Source: Humulus lupulus (lineage: Eukaryota; Streptophyta; Magnoliopsida; Rosales; Cannabaceae). Taken from it: a stretch of 64,000 nucleotides of DNA. This document shows, in pieces, positions 48,163-59,042 of this stretch (the first letter of the stretch is position 1; each line of letters opens with the position of its first letter). The translations under genes were made by a program, and so were the position numbers. The notes below the pieces were generated by a model. The model was not told the DNA's origin, did not search any database, and saw only the letters and a list, made by a program, of their open reading frames with translations. Location: positions 90,938,888 through 91,002,887 of the forward strand of contig NC_084796.1 in the NCBI RefSeq assembly GCF_963169125.1, written 5' to 3'.

Positions 48163-48939
48163 TACCTGCAAAAAGTAACACCTCGATCAGAATCAGTTTT
48201 AACTTGATTAAGAAATAATTCAAGTGCAAAGTTCAAGAAGCTGAGAAACTTACGAGGATGATTGAAGTATCGATGAGTGCAGTTCTTGATCCTGTTTGAC
48301 ATAAAGAATTGGTCCTTATAGTTATTCACGTGGCTGGGGAGGTCGATGATAGATGTTGTACTGGGGAATCTGGTGAGGTAGTAGAAGCCATCACCTCATC
48401 CCTTTGACTCTATATTGGTCTTGAGGCAGAAGAAATACATAATATCGGCAAGGGTGGGGACCTCCCACTCATGCTTTAAAAATAAATACTTCAACCCCGC
48501 CAGGAGTCAATAGGAATTCAGGGAGAGCTTGAACGGTGCCAATTCCACGTAGTTTAAAAAATCTACAAAGTACTAGTCCAAGGGAAGGAAGGCACCTGCC
48601 TTCAGGTGCTCATCACTCCATGCCCCAAAGTCGTCCTGGAGCAGGGTGCAGCATCGCTCTCCATCTAACAGAGGGTGGCCAACAAGTACTTTGGAGCTCG
48701 TCTCGATCTCGTGACTCAGTAAGATTTTGTTCACCTTGCCGTGAGTCTTTATCCGAGATTTGATATGCTCGGCCTCAAAAAAATGTTGGGGGCGTCAGGG
48801 TCAACCACAACCTGCCTATTCACCACTAGGCCAAAGTGAGGAACGGGGGTCTCAGAGGCAACCTGCTTATTTTATTTTTGTTTTGAGAGGAGGAGCTCGC
48901 CAATAATTTCTTCTTTTGGTTGGCCATAATTTCATTCAT
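48163..48939 (-). pseudogene. T1 antisense gene, main 5' coding exon
   Basis: An ATG at 48939 lies directly after a CGCCAG splice acceptor and opens MNEIMANQKKKLLASSSSQN. After two frameshifts in homopolymer runs (near 48885 and 48777-48783) one frame runs to 48254. It includes LLQDDFGAWSDEHLKAGAFL, FVDFLNYVELAPFKLSLNSY, EVPTLADIMYFFCLK and GFYYLTRFP. The DFLN..LAP..L..NS pattern is like the plant family annotated as putative gypsy-type transposon protein (PF04195, Transposase_28); this is pattern recall. Stops at 48573, 48507 and 48396 are C-to-T type. An 88-bp intron (48253-48166) leads to exon 3, whose first three bases (48165-48163) remain here and whose rest is at 32577, across G2. Confidence 0.65.
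48166..48253 (-). other. Predicted 88-bp intron in the T1 antisense gene
   Basis: On the minus strand it runs from GTAAGTTTCTCAGC to TTACTTTTTGCAG. Removing it, and removing G2 with one copy of its target duplication, leaves one continuous reading frame. Confidence 0.65.
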
Positions 48940-49662
48940 CTGGCGAGAAAGAACCCTGTTAGAGGCGACCTAAGATATAACCTCGCTATAACACTACAAG
49001 TTAGGGAAAATTGGAGTTTTGGATTCTGATTACTCGACCTAAGATACCTACGAGCTGGATTCTCACCTAATGATAATATGTGAGTTCACGTGCGGTCAGA
49101 AACCACGCTCCATAACCTCGAGAAACCCTTATACTTCAGGATTCGTGTGTCAGACCTAGTACATCTTTGGAAAGAGGTTTAATGCAAAACCACTCAAGAT
49201 ACTGTGACCCTTAAGCTACATAGAACTGAACCTAAAAAACCCTCAAATCTTGAAATTCACATATTCAGAAGTTCCTCTTTCAAACTGAGAAAACCCAGAA
49301 AACCACCCATTTTTTCTGCATTATTTTCTAATCGAATCTAGTGCAATTATTTTTGGCCTAACAGTTACCCACACTAAACTCAAACATAACCAAAGAAAGA
49401 CAAGGAAAAGTACTGGAAAATGTCATAAAACTTGTTGAAAAATGAGAAAATGAAATTTAAATCAGGGATGATCATACTTATAAATTAGTTTCTTGATCGA
49501 TGAGTGAAGTAAGAACAGAAAGTTCTTGAAAAATCTGAGCGTGAAGACCTGGGGATCTCTGGGAAGCAAGGGATTTCATAAAAGTTTTAATGTTGCGAGA
49601 AGAAGAAAGGATAAAGGAAAATTTCAAATGCAAAGTTGGTAAAGCTCAGGCGAGGCTCTCCT
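48940..49662 (-). other. T1 antisense gene leader and probable 5' intron
   Basis: Between the TATA box and the ATG the minus strand shows a CT-rich leader (about 49640-49480, with TTTCTTCTTCTCGC). It then has T-rich intron-like sequence up to the CGCCAG acceptor at 48940. A candidate donor (AA/GTATGATC) lies near 49473, but it is not strong. Confidence 0.45.
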
Positions 49663-49669
49663 ATTTATA
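49663..49669 (-). promoter_or_regulatory. TATA box of the T1 antisense gene
   Basis: The minus strand reads ACATATAAATAGGAG, a good TATA box, with a CT-rich leader starting within 30-60 bp downstream. It lies about 250 bp from the T1 3' LTR, in a position like that of the T2 TATA box. Confidence 0.55.
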
Positions 49670-49917
49670 TGTAAACTTCAAGAACCGATCTAGCCACACG
49701 ATTAAATCATGCGCCTATTACAGACCGACATGTGTCCCGTACTCGAGTGAGTGGGTGGGCACGTTTTCTTATAATTGAAGTCAAAAAGACCCTACTATGC
49801 GAGTCAGAAGTGACGTCATGCATGAGTAGAAGCTTCGACGACAAATGTTGTACTCCAAAAATACAAGCTGAATTACTTAGCATGGGGTACAATTGGCAGA
49901 CAAGCATATGAAGAAAA

Positions 49918-50626
49918 TGTACATATATAACATATTGCTAACTCTGGAGTGTGCAGCTCGAATCAACTTGACAACTTACAACAACCAGATAGTCTCTGAA
50001 TCGCTTCTTACGCCAACAAAATAGTTCGAGATATGCAACGCTCAGATCACAATCATGAAACTTTGAACATGACTCGTGTCAGTTCAAATTAGTCCTATGA
50101 CACCAAGCTTGAAGGAAGTGTTCAGCTCGCAGAAGTCTGGTCATGACGCATAGTGATGGATCCCAAAATAATCGGAGATTCTTTATACGCCTCATAAATG
50201 CCCAGATTTTATAATGCATTTATTACTCGATACAATAGATATATATATATATTTAATAGGCAATCATATATTTATAAAAATCGGAAGTTACCCAAAACTT
50301 TCAATTACCATATTAATTTACATTTACCCAAAATTGTTCATGAGAATCTCTTATAAATATAAGGGAAATGGATAGTTAAAGGGATCGACTTTCTATATGC
50401 AAAAACTCTCCTAAAATTATCATCAACCATTTCTTCAAGAGTCCTAAACAGATCAATAATAGTGACTCATGGACTAGGTGAACTTTAACCACCGAACCAC
50501 GTAAAATTGTGTGAGCATTTTGCACTCTTGTTTTTTTGTCATTTCTTATACATTCGGTTTACGAAAAGTCTAATCTCTCTATTGTCAGATTTCTAATTCC
50601 CCTCTTGCTGAAAAACTACGTTAACA
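49918..50626 (+). repeat. T1 3' LTR
   Basis: It has the layout of a Tat LTR: TATAAATA at 50352-50359, a GTGACTCATGGACTAGG segment, then an ACCGAACCACGTAAAA segment. It ends CTGAAAAACTACGTTAACA at 50626. The outer start (TGTACATAT at 49918) is inferred from a purine-rich AAGAAAA tract just before it. No partner LTR remains because the left of T1 is lost. Confidence 0.65.
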
Positions 50627-51690
50627 AATGTAAATAAAACATCATGTAGATCATAAGGACTTCAATAGGCTTATAACATTAGGTTTAGGTAAATGGTGGA
50701 TAAGAATGACATTTAGGCTCAATTTCACACCATAAACTTACATATCAACTAACTCGAATAATACATAAATCCCCTTTTACATTCGTCTATTTCAATATTT
50801 TTTTCATCCCATGCTTCAATTTTAGGCGGAATTGAATTATAATCCTTCTAACATTTGACTTTACAGTCCTATATTTCAATATTTTTCCATTCCATGCTTC
50901 GAATTTTGGCACAAATGAGTTATAATCCTTCTAACATTTGACTCTTGGTAATATATATTTTTTCTCCTTTTTTTCTTCTTTGTTTTTTTTACTAGAGAAC
51001 TTTTCAAGGAAACACAGATGGATTAAAACTCAATAAATATTTTTTTACAAACATCCAAACCTTTTCTAAAATAACATTTCCCTCGTATACCCTAAATTCC
51101 TACTTTTAATCATAAATCCAATCAATTCAAATCAACCTATGTTTATGTTGCAAAATAGGATGAAGGTAATTTCAAGTTAAAGGCTCAAAGTCAAAATCTT
51201 AAGATGTTTTCAAATATCAAAGAATAAAATAGTAAATATTAGGCTCAAAAGAGGACAACAAAGGATAATGCATATAAAGGGTAAGCTTTTTGGCTCAAAC
51301 GTTCCAAATAAATTCCTTAATAATATCTACACATCAAATATTTAGAATTTCGCCTCAACACATAAATCAAGCAAGTTCTAGTTATCACTATATCAACCAA
51401 ACAAACAATGTCTCTTCATACCCACAAAACCATATTTTGCATAGAACAAGTAAAACGACATGTAATCAAAACATGTAAGATGACAATATCAAAGTAAACA
51501 AGATAAATCAAGCACACATCTTCTACACATATTGAGTACTATCAAAGTATTAGCATCATCATCACCATCTTCATTGAAGCCCATAGGTCTCAATTAATAT
51601 ATTGGTTAATACAGTCATCCAATAATCCAAAATAAACCTAACTACCCACAAAAACAAAAACAAAAACAAAAACCTAAAACATAAAGCAAA
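50627..51690. other. AT-rich spacer with an 83-bp duplication
   Basis: No ORF is credible. Two imperfect direct copies of about 83 bp, each containing CCATGCTTC..ATTTT and TTATAATCCTTCTAACATTT, lie at about 50788-50945. The rest holds nothing I recognise. Confidence 0.5.
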
Positions 51691-52191
51691 AATCATAAAA
51701 ATATTCTCTCCCCCAAACTTAAACTAAACATTGTCCTTAATGTAACACAAATGAAAAATAAATAAATAAAAGTATAGAGGACTTCTTTTATTGGATGTGG
51801 CAGAAGAAAAAATGATTAGAAAAAATGAATAGTATTGTGAGAAATTAGTTTTATGTCTATGCACTTCAACCTTAAGAAAAATAAAAATAAAAATAATAAT
51901 AAATAAAAATAACCTAATAAATAAAAACTAGATAAGAAACATGGGTTGCCTCCCAAGAAGCGCTTTGTTTAATGTAATTAGCTAGACATTGCCATTCTCC
52001 TTTAACATTGTTTTCCAAGCAAAGTTACTTTCACATGATCTTCATTGTCTCCATGATAATGCTTGAGTTTATGCTTATGAACTTGAAAGATAGACTCCTT
52101 TTCTCCTTTTAAAGTGATGGCCTTTTCTCAGCGGTCTTTGTAAAAAAATCGCAGAGAAAAAGGTTCTCCTGAAAAGTTACAAACCCACATA
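51691..52191 (-). mobile_element. Athila-lineage gypsy 3' remnant
   Basis: On the minus strand CGCTTCTTGGGAGGCAACCC at about 51945-51965 and AGTTTAAGTTTGGGGGAGAG near 51708-51730 are hallmark sequences between integrase and the 3' LTR of Athila elements. No coding domain remains. The block is cut on the right by a Tekay solo LTR; the left limit is unclear. Confidence 0.65.
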
Positions 52192-52196
52192 CCAAT

Positions 52197-54415
52197 TGTA
52201 AAAGCCCTACTAATCCAGGACCATTACACTGTGTGTAAAACATTGCTTATCTCGGTAAGCGAGTCATTTGGACTCAAAAGTGTAATTAAATATAAATGAT
52301 GGTTTGACTAAACATATGGGATCCCAATGTTTTTAAACCAATTATACAAATTTATCATAATTACATAATTAGCCGACCTAACCGACAAAATTGAGTTAAA
52401 ATCCCATGCTCCTCAAAAGTATCTCAACCGTGGTGGACGAGCAGGCCAAGTATGTACGCGCTGCCCCCGAAGCTCTCCAACTCACGAATGGTCAATTATC
52501 CTTTGCCCTTACTTGTACCACAAAGCACCTGTGAGCCAAGACCCAGCAAGAAAACTTAATCAAGTAAGACAGATATTCAGATAAGTATTCCTATCAAATA
52601 CATGTTTTATAAACCATAACCATATATATACTTAGACAATTCAACATGTATAATGACTCATGCTAAATAGATGCACACCGCATCCATGTAATGGTTCCAC
52701 AACTATGGCCTGGCCCCACCACAACGGCCTGGCCCCGCCACTACGACCTACATTACACCTGTAGTACTGACAATGACCTCAAGGCCCTGCCACTATGACC
52801 TACATTACACATGTAGTGCTGATAACGACCTCAAGGTGGATAATGGTCGCCCGACCAATCAATCACAAACAACAATCAATCATTACCCACATTTATAGAG
52901 CAAACATTTACCCTAAAAATTTTAGAACAAGTCATACACGTGTTCAATAATCAAGGGCTCAAGCCTTACACCTAGTGCATGTGACAATTTTCTTACCTCA
53001 AGTCCTGAACGATAAGGTGCAGCGATAGCGGGCATGATCCTTTCCTCTCGAGCCTTGTAGTACCCCTAGTCACAATGTATTAAAGGATATTTATCAAGAA
53101 CTAAATCAATTAAAAGCTTCAAGATTGATTCCTAACCTTCATAACATCTAATTCTATTAAATCGGGTAGTAAAATCCTTCCCGAGCCTTTAGGTTTGAGT
53201 TCCTATACTCAAGAACCCTAACTGGCCGAAATCCCCAATTTGAGTCATGGCGCCCCTAAGACATTATCCTGGACACGCGCTGCGGCGCGAAGGAGATTCA
53301 AAGAACTGCCCTAGCTTCTGATTTCATGCGTGGTGTGACGCACCAAGAACCGCGTCACAGCGCAACCCCACGAACCCAGATTTTCTGCGATTCTAGAAAT
53401 CGCAATCCGACCCAAACTAATACCAAACACAATTTCAACCACTTACGAGCCTAAACCCGACCACAGATCATTCATACCACCCATAAGAATCATAAAACAA
53501 CATTAAAATCCACCAAAACCTAACAAAATTTCCACAACCAAGATTTGACAAAACACTTCAAGAACTCATCAAAGATAAATGAAGAACACTAAGAAATTTC
53601 GAAGAAATATCTACCTCATCTACGAAATTCGAATTCCCCATCTTCCTGCTAGTATTTTAAAAGCTCCTTATCCCATAAGAGAGCTTCAAAATCTTCAGTA
53701 ACTCCTCCAAGAACCACTTCACCTCCTTGGTTGTTTAGTGTCCTAAACCCATTCCAAGAGGAAACAAAGAGAGAGAGAGTGTGAAACGTGATTGCCTAGA
53801 TCCTTCTGCACCTTTGGCTTTAGTCTAAAGTATTGGTAAAAGACCATTCGATCCCACAATTCAATATACCCCACACTACACTTCTAAGAGTATTTTGGTC
53901 ATTCGACACCTATTCCCACTAAACCTCAAATTACACTTAAAATTCAAAATGGAATCCAATAATCTTCTAAATACAAATATTTTCCCTCAATTATAACTCA
54001 GCCTCCAAGATCCCCGATAACCCACCAAATTACTAAAATACCCTCAGGCTCACCCCAAGCCGGGTATTAATCCCCTTTGTGACTTTTCTGCAAAATTACT
54101 CACTTGAATCACCTCGTGTCGCACATCTCAAATATATCCACATGATAATGTGATCCCACTCATAAAATATATATAATTACAAATATATCCTTAGCGGTTC
54201 AAAATTATGAAAATGTCCCTTTTTAACATAAAAATTTAATATAAGAACATTTAATACACTTTAACATGCCTAAAAATTCATATCATGATATAACTCATAT
54301 AATTCACATATATAATCCCCATTAAATCATATTAACACGTAAACATCCCATCATGCCCTCCTGACTGGCCTAGTAATCAAGGCACTAATCCTTAATAGCA
54401 AATTTGGTACGTTAC
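52197..54415 (-). repeat. Tekay-type solo LTR
   Basis: About 2.2 kb from TGTAAAAGCCC to ...GGTACGTTAC, with the same internal landmarks as the G1-G3 LTRs and no interior sequence on either side. The flanks CCAAT (52192-52196) and CCAAA (54416-54420) look like an eroded target duplication. It is the usual product of recombination between the two LTRs of one element. Confidence 0.75.
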
Positions 54416-54429
54416 CCAAATTTCAATGC

Positions 54430-54720
54430 GCTTTTTTATAAAAGGTTGAAAAAGAACGCAGAGAAAGTCTATATTTATAGTAGTGCACATTAGCGTCAAT
54501 TCTTAACCGACATTATTCCCAATAAAATCAAAATGTAAATTTTGACTAAAAATCTTTACCATCGGTGAACATATAAATGATGTGTATGTAACCGTTGTTT
54601 TTCATATGTACTAGCGTCGGTTCATAACCAATGCTATTGTCCCTAATAAAGCAATTACGGCGGTCAATTGCATGAACCAAAGCAAAGAAGCAACGTCATA
54701 GCCCTCTTTGTGCATAGTGA
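54430..54720 (-). mobile_element. CACTA-like remnant
   Basis: TAGTAGTG (54478-54485), the complement of a CACTACTA end, is followed by two GCGTC..TTC..AACC.A subterminal-type repeats (near 54493 and 54605). No transposase is seen. It could be two abutting ends of different elements. Confidence 0.45.
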
Positions 54721-56129
54721 ATGTATGAATGTCCTATAATTTTAGTAAATAGTAATTGTTTCATGGTAGGAGTGAGAGGCAAAATTATAAAAATATACAA
54801 CTCATTTTGATGGTACTATGTCTCATGCAAATCTTGCTTAATAAAGAGTTGCACTTATAGATGGTGTTTATATGTGCCACACTTGCAAAAATGAATATGA
54901 GAAAATTATATTAGTTTTTCATTAAAAAAAATATAATTATGTTATTAGTTTTCTCTCTAATTTATTGTTCTAATATAGGTACAAATACATATAAAAAATT
55001 CATCGACAAAAGCAGAGACAATTATGATCTTATTTATTCTTATAGATAAAAAGTTACTAGACACATCAGTGCACAAATTATTTAATAGATTGTCTTCAAA
55101 TATTCTTGAAGAGATTTGAAGCCTTTGTGGGAAGATTTTGTTAACAATCTGAGGTTAAATGAGTATAATTTGAAAGAGGGACTTGAGAATTTTACTGTGT
55201 CAAAGGATTTTAATCCGGATGAGAAATTGGAATGAGAATACGAATTGGAAATAAATATATTTAAACTATAATGGAAATAATGGAAATTTGGAGGCAAAAT
55301 ATGTAATGGAAATATATAATGCCAAGGGCAATTTATAGGCAAAATATATAATGGAAATATATTAATTTAAACTATGAAAATATTTAAAAATTTATAAAAT
55401 AAACTAAAAAAATATTATTTATTAAAAATATATATAATTTGTTTAATTATTTATTTATTTAATTTGATTTAAGTTTAAATATAAGAATATTCTGTTATAT
55501 ATAAAAATATTCTGTTAAAGTTAATAAAAAAAATAAAAAAATCGTTAAAACTAAGAATTTCCGTTATCTACACATTTATTATATATAAGAGATATTAGAA
55601 TTTTTTTTGGTAGGGACATTAGTTTTGCTCCTACCTATAGAGACTTTTTTGTTTCAACATATAGAAAAATTGTATCCCAATTTTTTTATAGGACAGTGTA
55701 TATTTTAGTTATAGCAGACATCTCATTAAATTTCGAGAATTTTGAAATAATTTAGAGTAAAAGAAATAAAATTTAAACATTAAATTACACGTGCGCAGCA
55801 TGCCAAAAAATTGATACACCATTTCCATACAAGCTTCCTATATATGAGTTTTAATGTTTTGATGAGTTTGCCTTGTTCCTTTGCATTGATGTTATTAAAA
55901 ACATTTCACCAGATTCTCTTTAATGCTATTAAATATCAATATCTGTCCCCACAGTCTGCTCCGTCAGTTGCTACAGTCTTGTAGATCTATCATGCATACA
56001 TATAAATACGAATACAAATTACTATTGGGTTGTTTTTTACTAAGGATATTTTTTCTTCATTCACGGCTAACGAAGGTCAGTATGGAAGACTAAAGATCAA
56101 TTAAAGATGAACGCATGTGTAGACATTAA
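54721..56129. other. AT-rich spacer with a short local duplication
   Basis: Very AT-rich. A 46-bp unit (GGCAAAATAT.TAATGGAAATATAT) is repeated at about 55290 and 55336. The 86-codon minus-strand ORF at 55342-55082 overlaps it and has no domain; I do not call it a gene. Nothing else is recognised. Confidence 0.5.
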
Positions 56130-56137
56130 TTTGAAAA

Positions 56138-57337
56138 GGGAAATTTGATAAATCATGCTTACATTAGTTTAATATTTAAAATTTGAACCAAAGTTAACTA
56201 CCATATGAAACAAATGCTCATCTTTCATTTAATACCAAAAATACCCCCATACCTTTCCTCTCTATTCTCCATCTTTCTCTCTACCTTTCATTTAATAGCT
56301 TAATAATTAAAATTTGAACAAAAGTTAACCACTATTTAGAATGCTGTTTAGATGTTGGATTTGTAGTTTGTTGGTATTTTTTTGTAGTTTTTTGGGTGAA
56401 AATCGTGTCCTGTGAAAATCTGCGTTTTTTTTGGGTTCCTTGAGTTTTTTTCGAAATGCCCGATAGTGTCCGATAGAGGCCCGATTCGGGCACGATAGTT
56501 GTTGAGTTTCAAGGTTAGGGATGAAGGTCCGATGGAAACCCGATGGTTGCTCGATAGTTTTGGTTACCCGATAGTTGCCCTATCGTGCTAATGTCGTACC
56601 ATCATCGTACATTTATGGCAAAAACTACAGTATTGCACACTATCGTACCCACTATCGTCCCACTGTCGTACCATCATCGTACCATTGACAAAGTAAGTTA
56701 ACATTTTGAAACTAACTATTATCGTACTACCATCGTACCTATATCGTCTCACTACAAATTCTAAAATTACGATGTTATAGTAACTACTTAACAAATTCTA
56801 TCGTACACCTATCGTGCTAATATCGTACCATCATCGTACCCATTATGGAAATAACTACAGTATTGCACACTATCGTACCCACTATCGTAATACTGTCGTA
56901 CCACCATCCCTAACCTTGACTATCGGGCAACCATCGGGTTGTCATCGGACCTTTATCCCTAACCTTGAAACTCAATAACTATCGTGCCCGAATCGGGCCT
57001 CTATCGGACACTATCGGGCATTTCGAAAAAAACTCAAGGAACCAAAAAAAACGCAGGTTTTTACAGAACACGATTTTCACTAAAAAAACAGCAAAAAATA
57101 CCAACAAACTACAGATCCAACATCTAAACAACATTCTAAATGGTGGTTAACTTTGGTTCAAATTTTAATTATTAAGCTATTAAATGAAAGGTAGAGAGGA
57201 AGAGGGAGAATAGAGAGGAAATGTATGAGGGTATTTTTGGTATTAAATGAAAGATGAGCATTTGTATCATATGGTGGTTAACTTTGGTTCAAATTTTAAA
57301 TATTAAGGTAATGTAAGCATGATTTATCAAATTTCCC
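56138..57337. mobile_element. Non-autonomous long-TIR element (Mutator-like or foldback)
   Basis: 1200 bp bounded by inverted repeats that start GGGAAATTTGATAAATCATG at 56138 and end with its complement at 57337. Each arm is about 440 bp (56138-56580 and about 56895-57337) and the two are very similar by eye. A perfect 8-bp direct repeat TTTGAAAA flanks the element (56130-56137 and 57338-57345). The 310-bp centre is full of TATCGTACC-type repeats and codes for nothing. Long inverted arms starting GGGAAATTT suggest a Mutator-like element. The duplication is 8 rather than the usual 9 bp, so the family assignment is open. Confidence 0.8.
56586..56917. repeat. Internal TCGTACC repeats of the long-TIR element
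   Basis: A unit of about 100 bp at 56586-56690 is repeated in direct orientation at 56813-56917 with few differences. Both copies contain many ATCGTACC/ATCGTGCT 8-mers and a common ACTACAGTATTGCACACTAT core. Confidence 0.7.
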
Positions 57338-57345
57338 TTTGAAAA

Positions 57346-58320
57346 TTCATACACGACTGTTTTATTTGATGATGACAAGAATCAAAATTTGAGGGGCTAG
57401 AACGATGAGATATGTGCAGAAGGACGAGAGCCTTTCAGACCTCCGAGAATCAAAATTTGAGGGTAGGTTTCTAATTATTTTTAAAATTTTAAATTTTAAA
57501 TTATTACTAAAAAAACTATTCTAAATTAAAAATTAATAATATTTTATTAAAATTAATTAAAAAATGATTTAAAATAGTTAAAAAAATCTATCAATTTAAA
57601 ATATAAATTTTAATTAAATTGATTAATTTTGAAATCTTAAATGATTTTTTTTATTATTTTGAAAAAGTATAAATAAGTGAAAATAATTTAAAATTTAAAA
57701 TATAATTAAAACTCTATATTTTTCTTCCACTTTTCTATTATTTCTCAAAATAATAAAAAAGTAAGTATAAAAGTGTAGTATTTTAAAAAAATTAAGTATA
57801 ATTAGAGAAAAAAAATTTGAGTATAAAAGTGCAACATTTTGAAGAGATTGAATATATTTACTGTAAACAAAAAAAATTAAGTATAAAAATACAAGATTTT
57901 GAAAATATTATATATTTTAGTCACAATTTATTTTATTTTATATATGTTTATTACAAATTAATTAGAAGGGAATGGTCTATAAAGATATTACAAAAAATCG
58001 TATTTTGTGACTAAAAGTAATAAATTGTGGTGGACATACACATAGCCTAGTGATATTATATTTCTCCCAAGTTGGAGACCCACTTCCCATTGAAATAGTA
58101 ATTATTACTTACAAAATCATCATCATATACCTATGTCATTATTAAAGTTTATGTACCTAAATAAAACTTGTTGTAACTAAATTAATTTGCAGTTACAACA
58201 AACATTATCATTTTATATTTTATATTAGGTTATGACTAAAACTAAAATAGTGGAAATTTGTTGATTCAATATTTATTTTTATTCACAATTGTTTTTAAAT
58301 TTTTTGTGACTGTTGTGATC
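57346..58320. other. AT-rich spacer with degenerate 60-bp repeats
   Basis: Poly-A/T-rich. A loose tandem of AAGTATAAAA.TGCA..ATTTTGAA units lies at about 57755-57910. ORFs here are chance. A TAGCCTAGTGATATTATAT...GGAGACCCACTTCC segment at 58045-58095 faintly resembles a tRNA-derived SINE promoter, but I do not call it. Confidence 0.45.
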
Positions 58321-59042
58321 AATTTAATATTTGATTTTAAATATGCAAGTGCACGCAATCACATAAGTAATATAATGATAAGTAAATTGTCTCTACAAGG
58401 ATTGCAAATTAGAAAAAATAAGCAAAACAATTACTACACAATTTTAAGAAATTAAAAATCAAGTGGATTGTTTATAGGCTAAGCAAAATATTAAAATAAA
58501 ATAGAAATACGTAAATTAAAAACTGAATTGAACAAGAAAATTGAGATAAATATATGGATTGCAAAATGGACTTGAATTATTGAATTCCCCTATATTATTC
58601 ATCCTGAACAACTTGCGGACAGATTGCTGCAGCAATATTCTAGCAAAACTCTTAGGATAACAAAAATTCATTCAAACACTCATAAAACTTTCCCAAATTT
58701 TATGACATTAATTCTTCTACCTAATTAAACATATTCCTATGCCAAATCAGATTTAAGAATGCAATTCAAAGTTTAATTCTCAAAAGTTACACAAGGTAAA
58801 TAACATATCCCTATGTTACTTACTAACATAACCTAACCTAGATTATGACTTGTATCATCCAAGTTTTTCCTATTACATTTAATCTTTCCAGCATTAAACA
58901 TAATTAAATAACTTGACATTGCTGGCCAAACAACAACAAGAAATTAAGATAAGCACACTTGAATGACCAAGGGAGATTTTACTAAAATAAAGTGTAAGAA
59001 ATTGATAGACTATAACATAGGGTTCATCAACAATGTGGAATT
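58321..59042. other. Unclassified dispersed-repeat-like sequence
   Basis: It begins near GCAAGTGCACGCAATCACAT, a phrase I associate with dispersed plant repeats, and runs to the truncated integrase of G4 without any domain. Assignment is by recall only. Confidence 0.3.

Larger units (their letters stand above)
11385..50626 (+). mobile_element. T1: Ty3/gypsy Tat-lineage retrotransposon, truncated and split by two nested insertions
   Basis: Plus-strand pieces appear in Tat order: protease (11385-11732), RT N-terminus (12230-12401), [T2 insertion 12402-28526], RNase H (28531-28870), integrase (28881-29870), an antisense gene on the minus strand (30666-32577, [G2 insertion 32583-48162], 48163-49669), then a 3' LTR (49918-50626). 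The 5' LTR and gag are missing. The RT segment between the T2 flanks is also missing, so a deletion accompanied or followed the T2 insertion, or the two flanks come from different copies. It is the outermost and oldest layer of the nest. Confidence 0.75.

Noticed and set aside
55082..55342. 86-codon minus-strand ORF in AT-rich spacer
   Set aside because: It overlaps a local tandem duplication, has low-complexity composition and no recognisable pattern.
58045..58095. Possible tRNA-derived SINE A and B boxes
   Set aside because: The A-box-like TAGCCTAGTG is present, but the B-box position is too degraded and no tail or duplication is seen.
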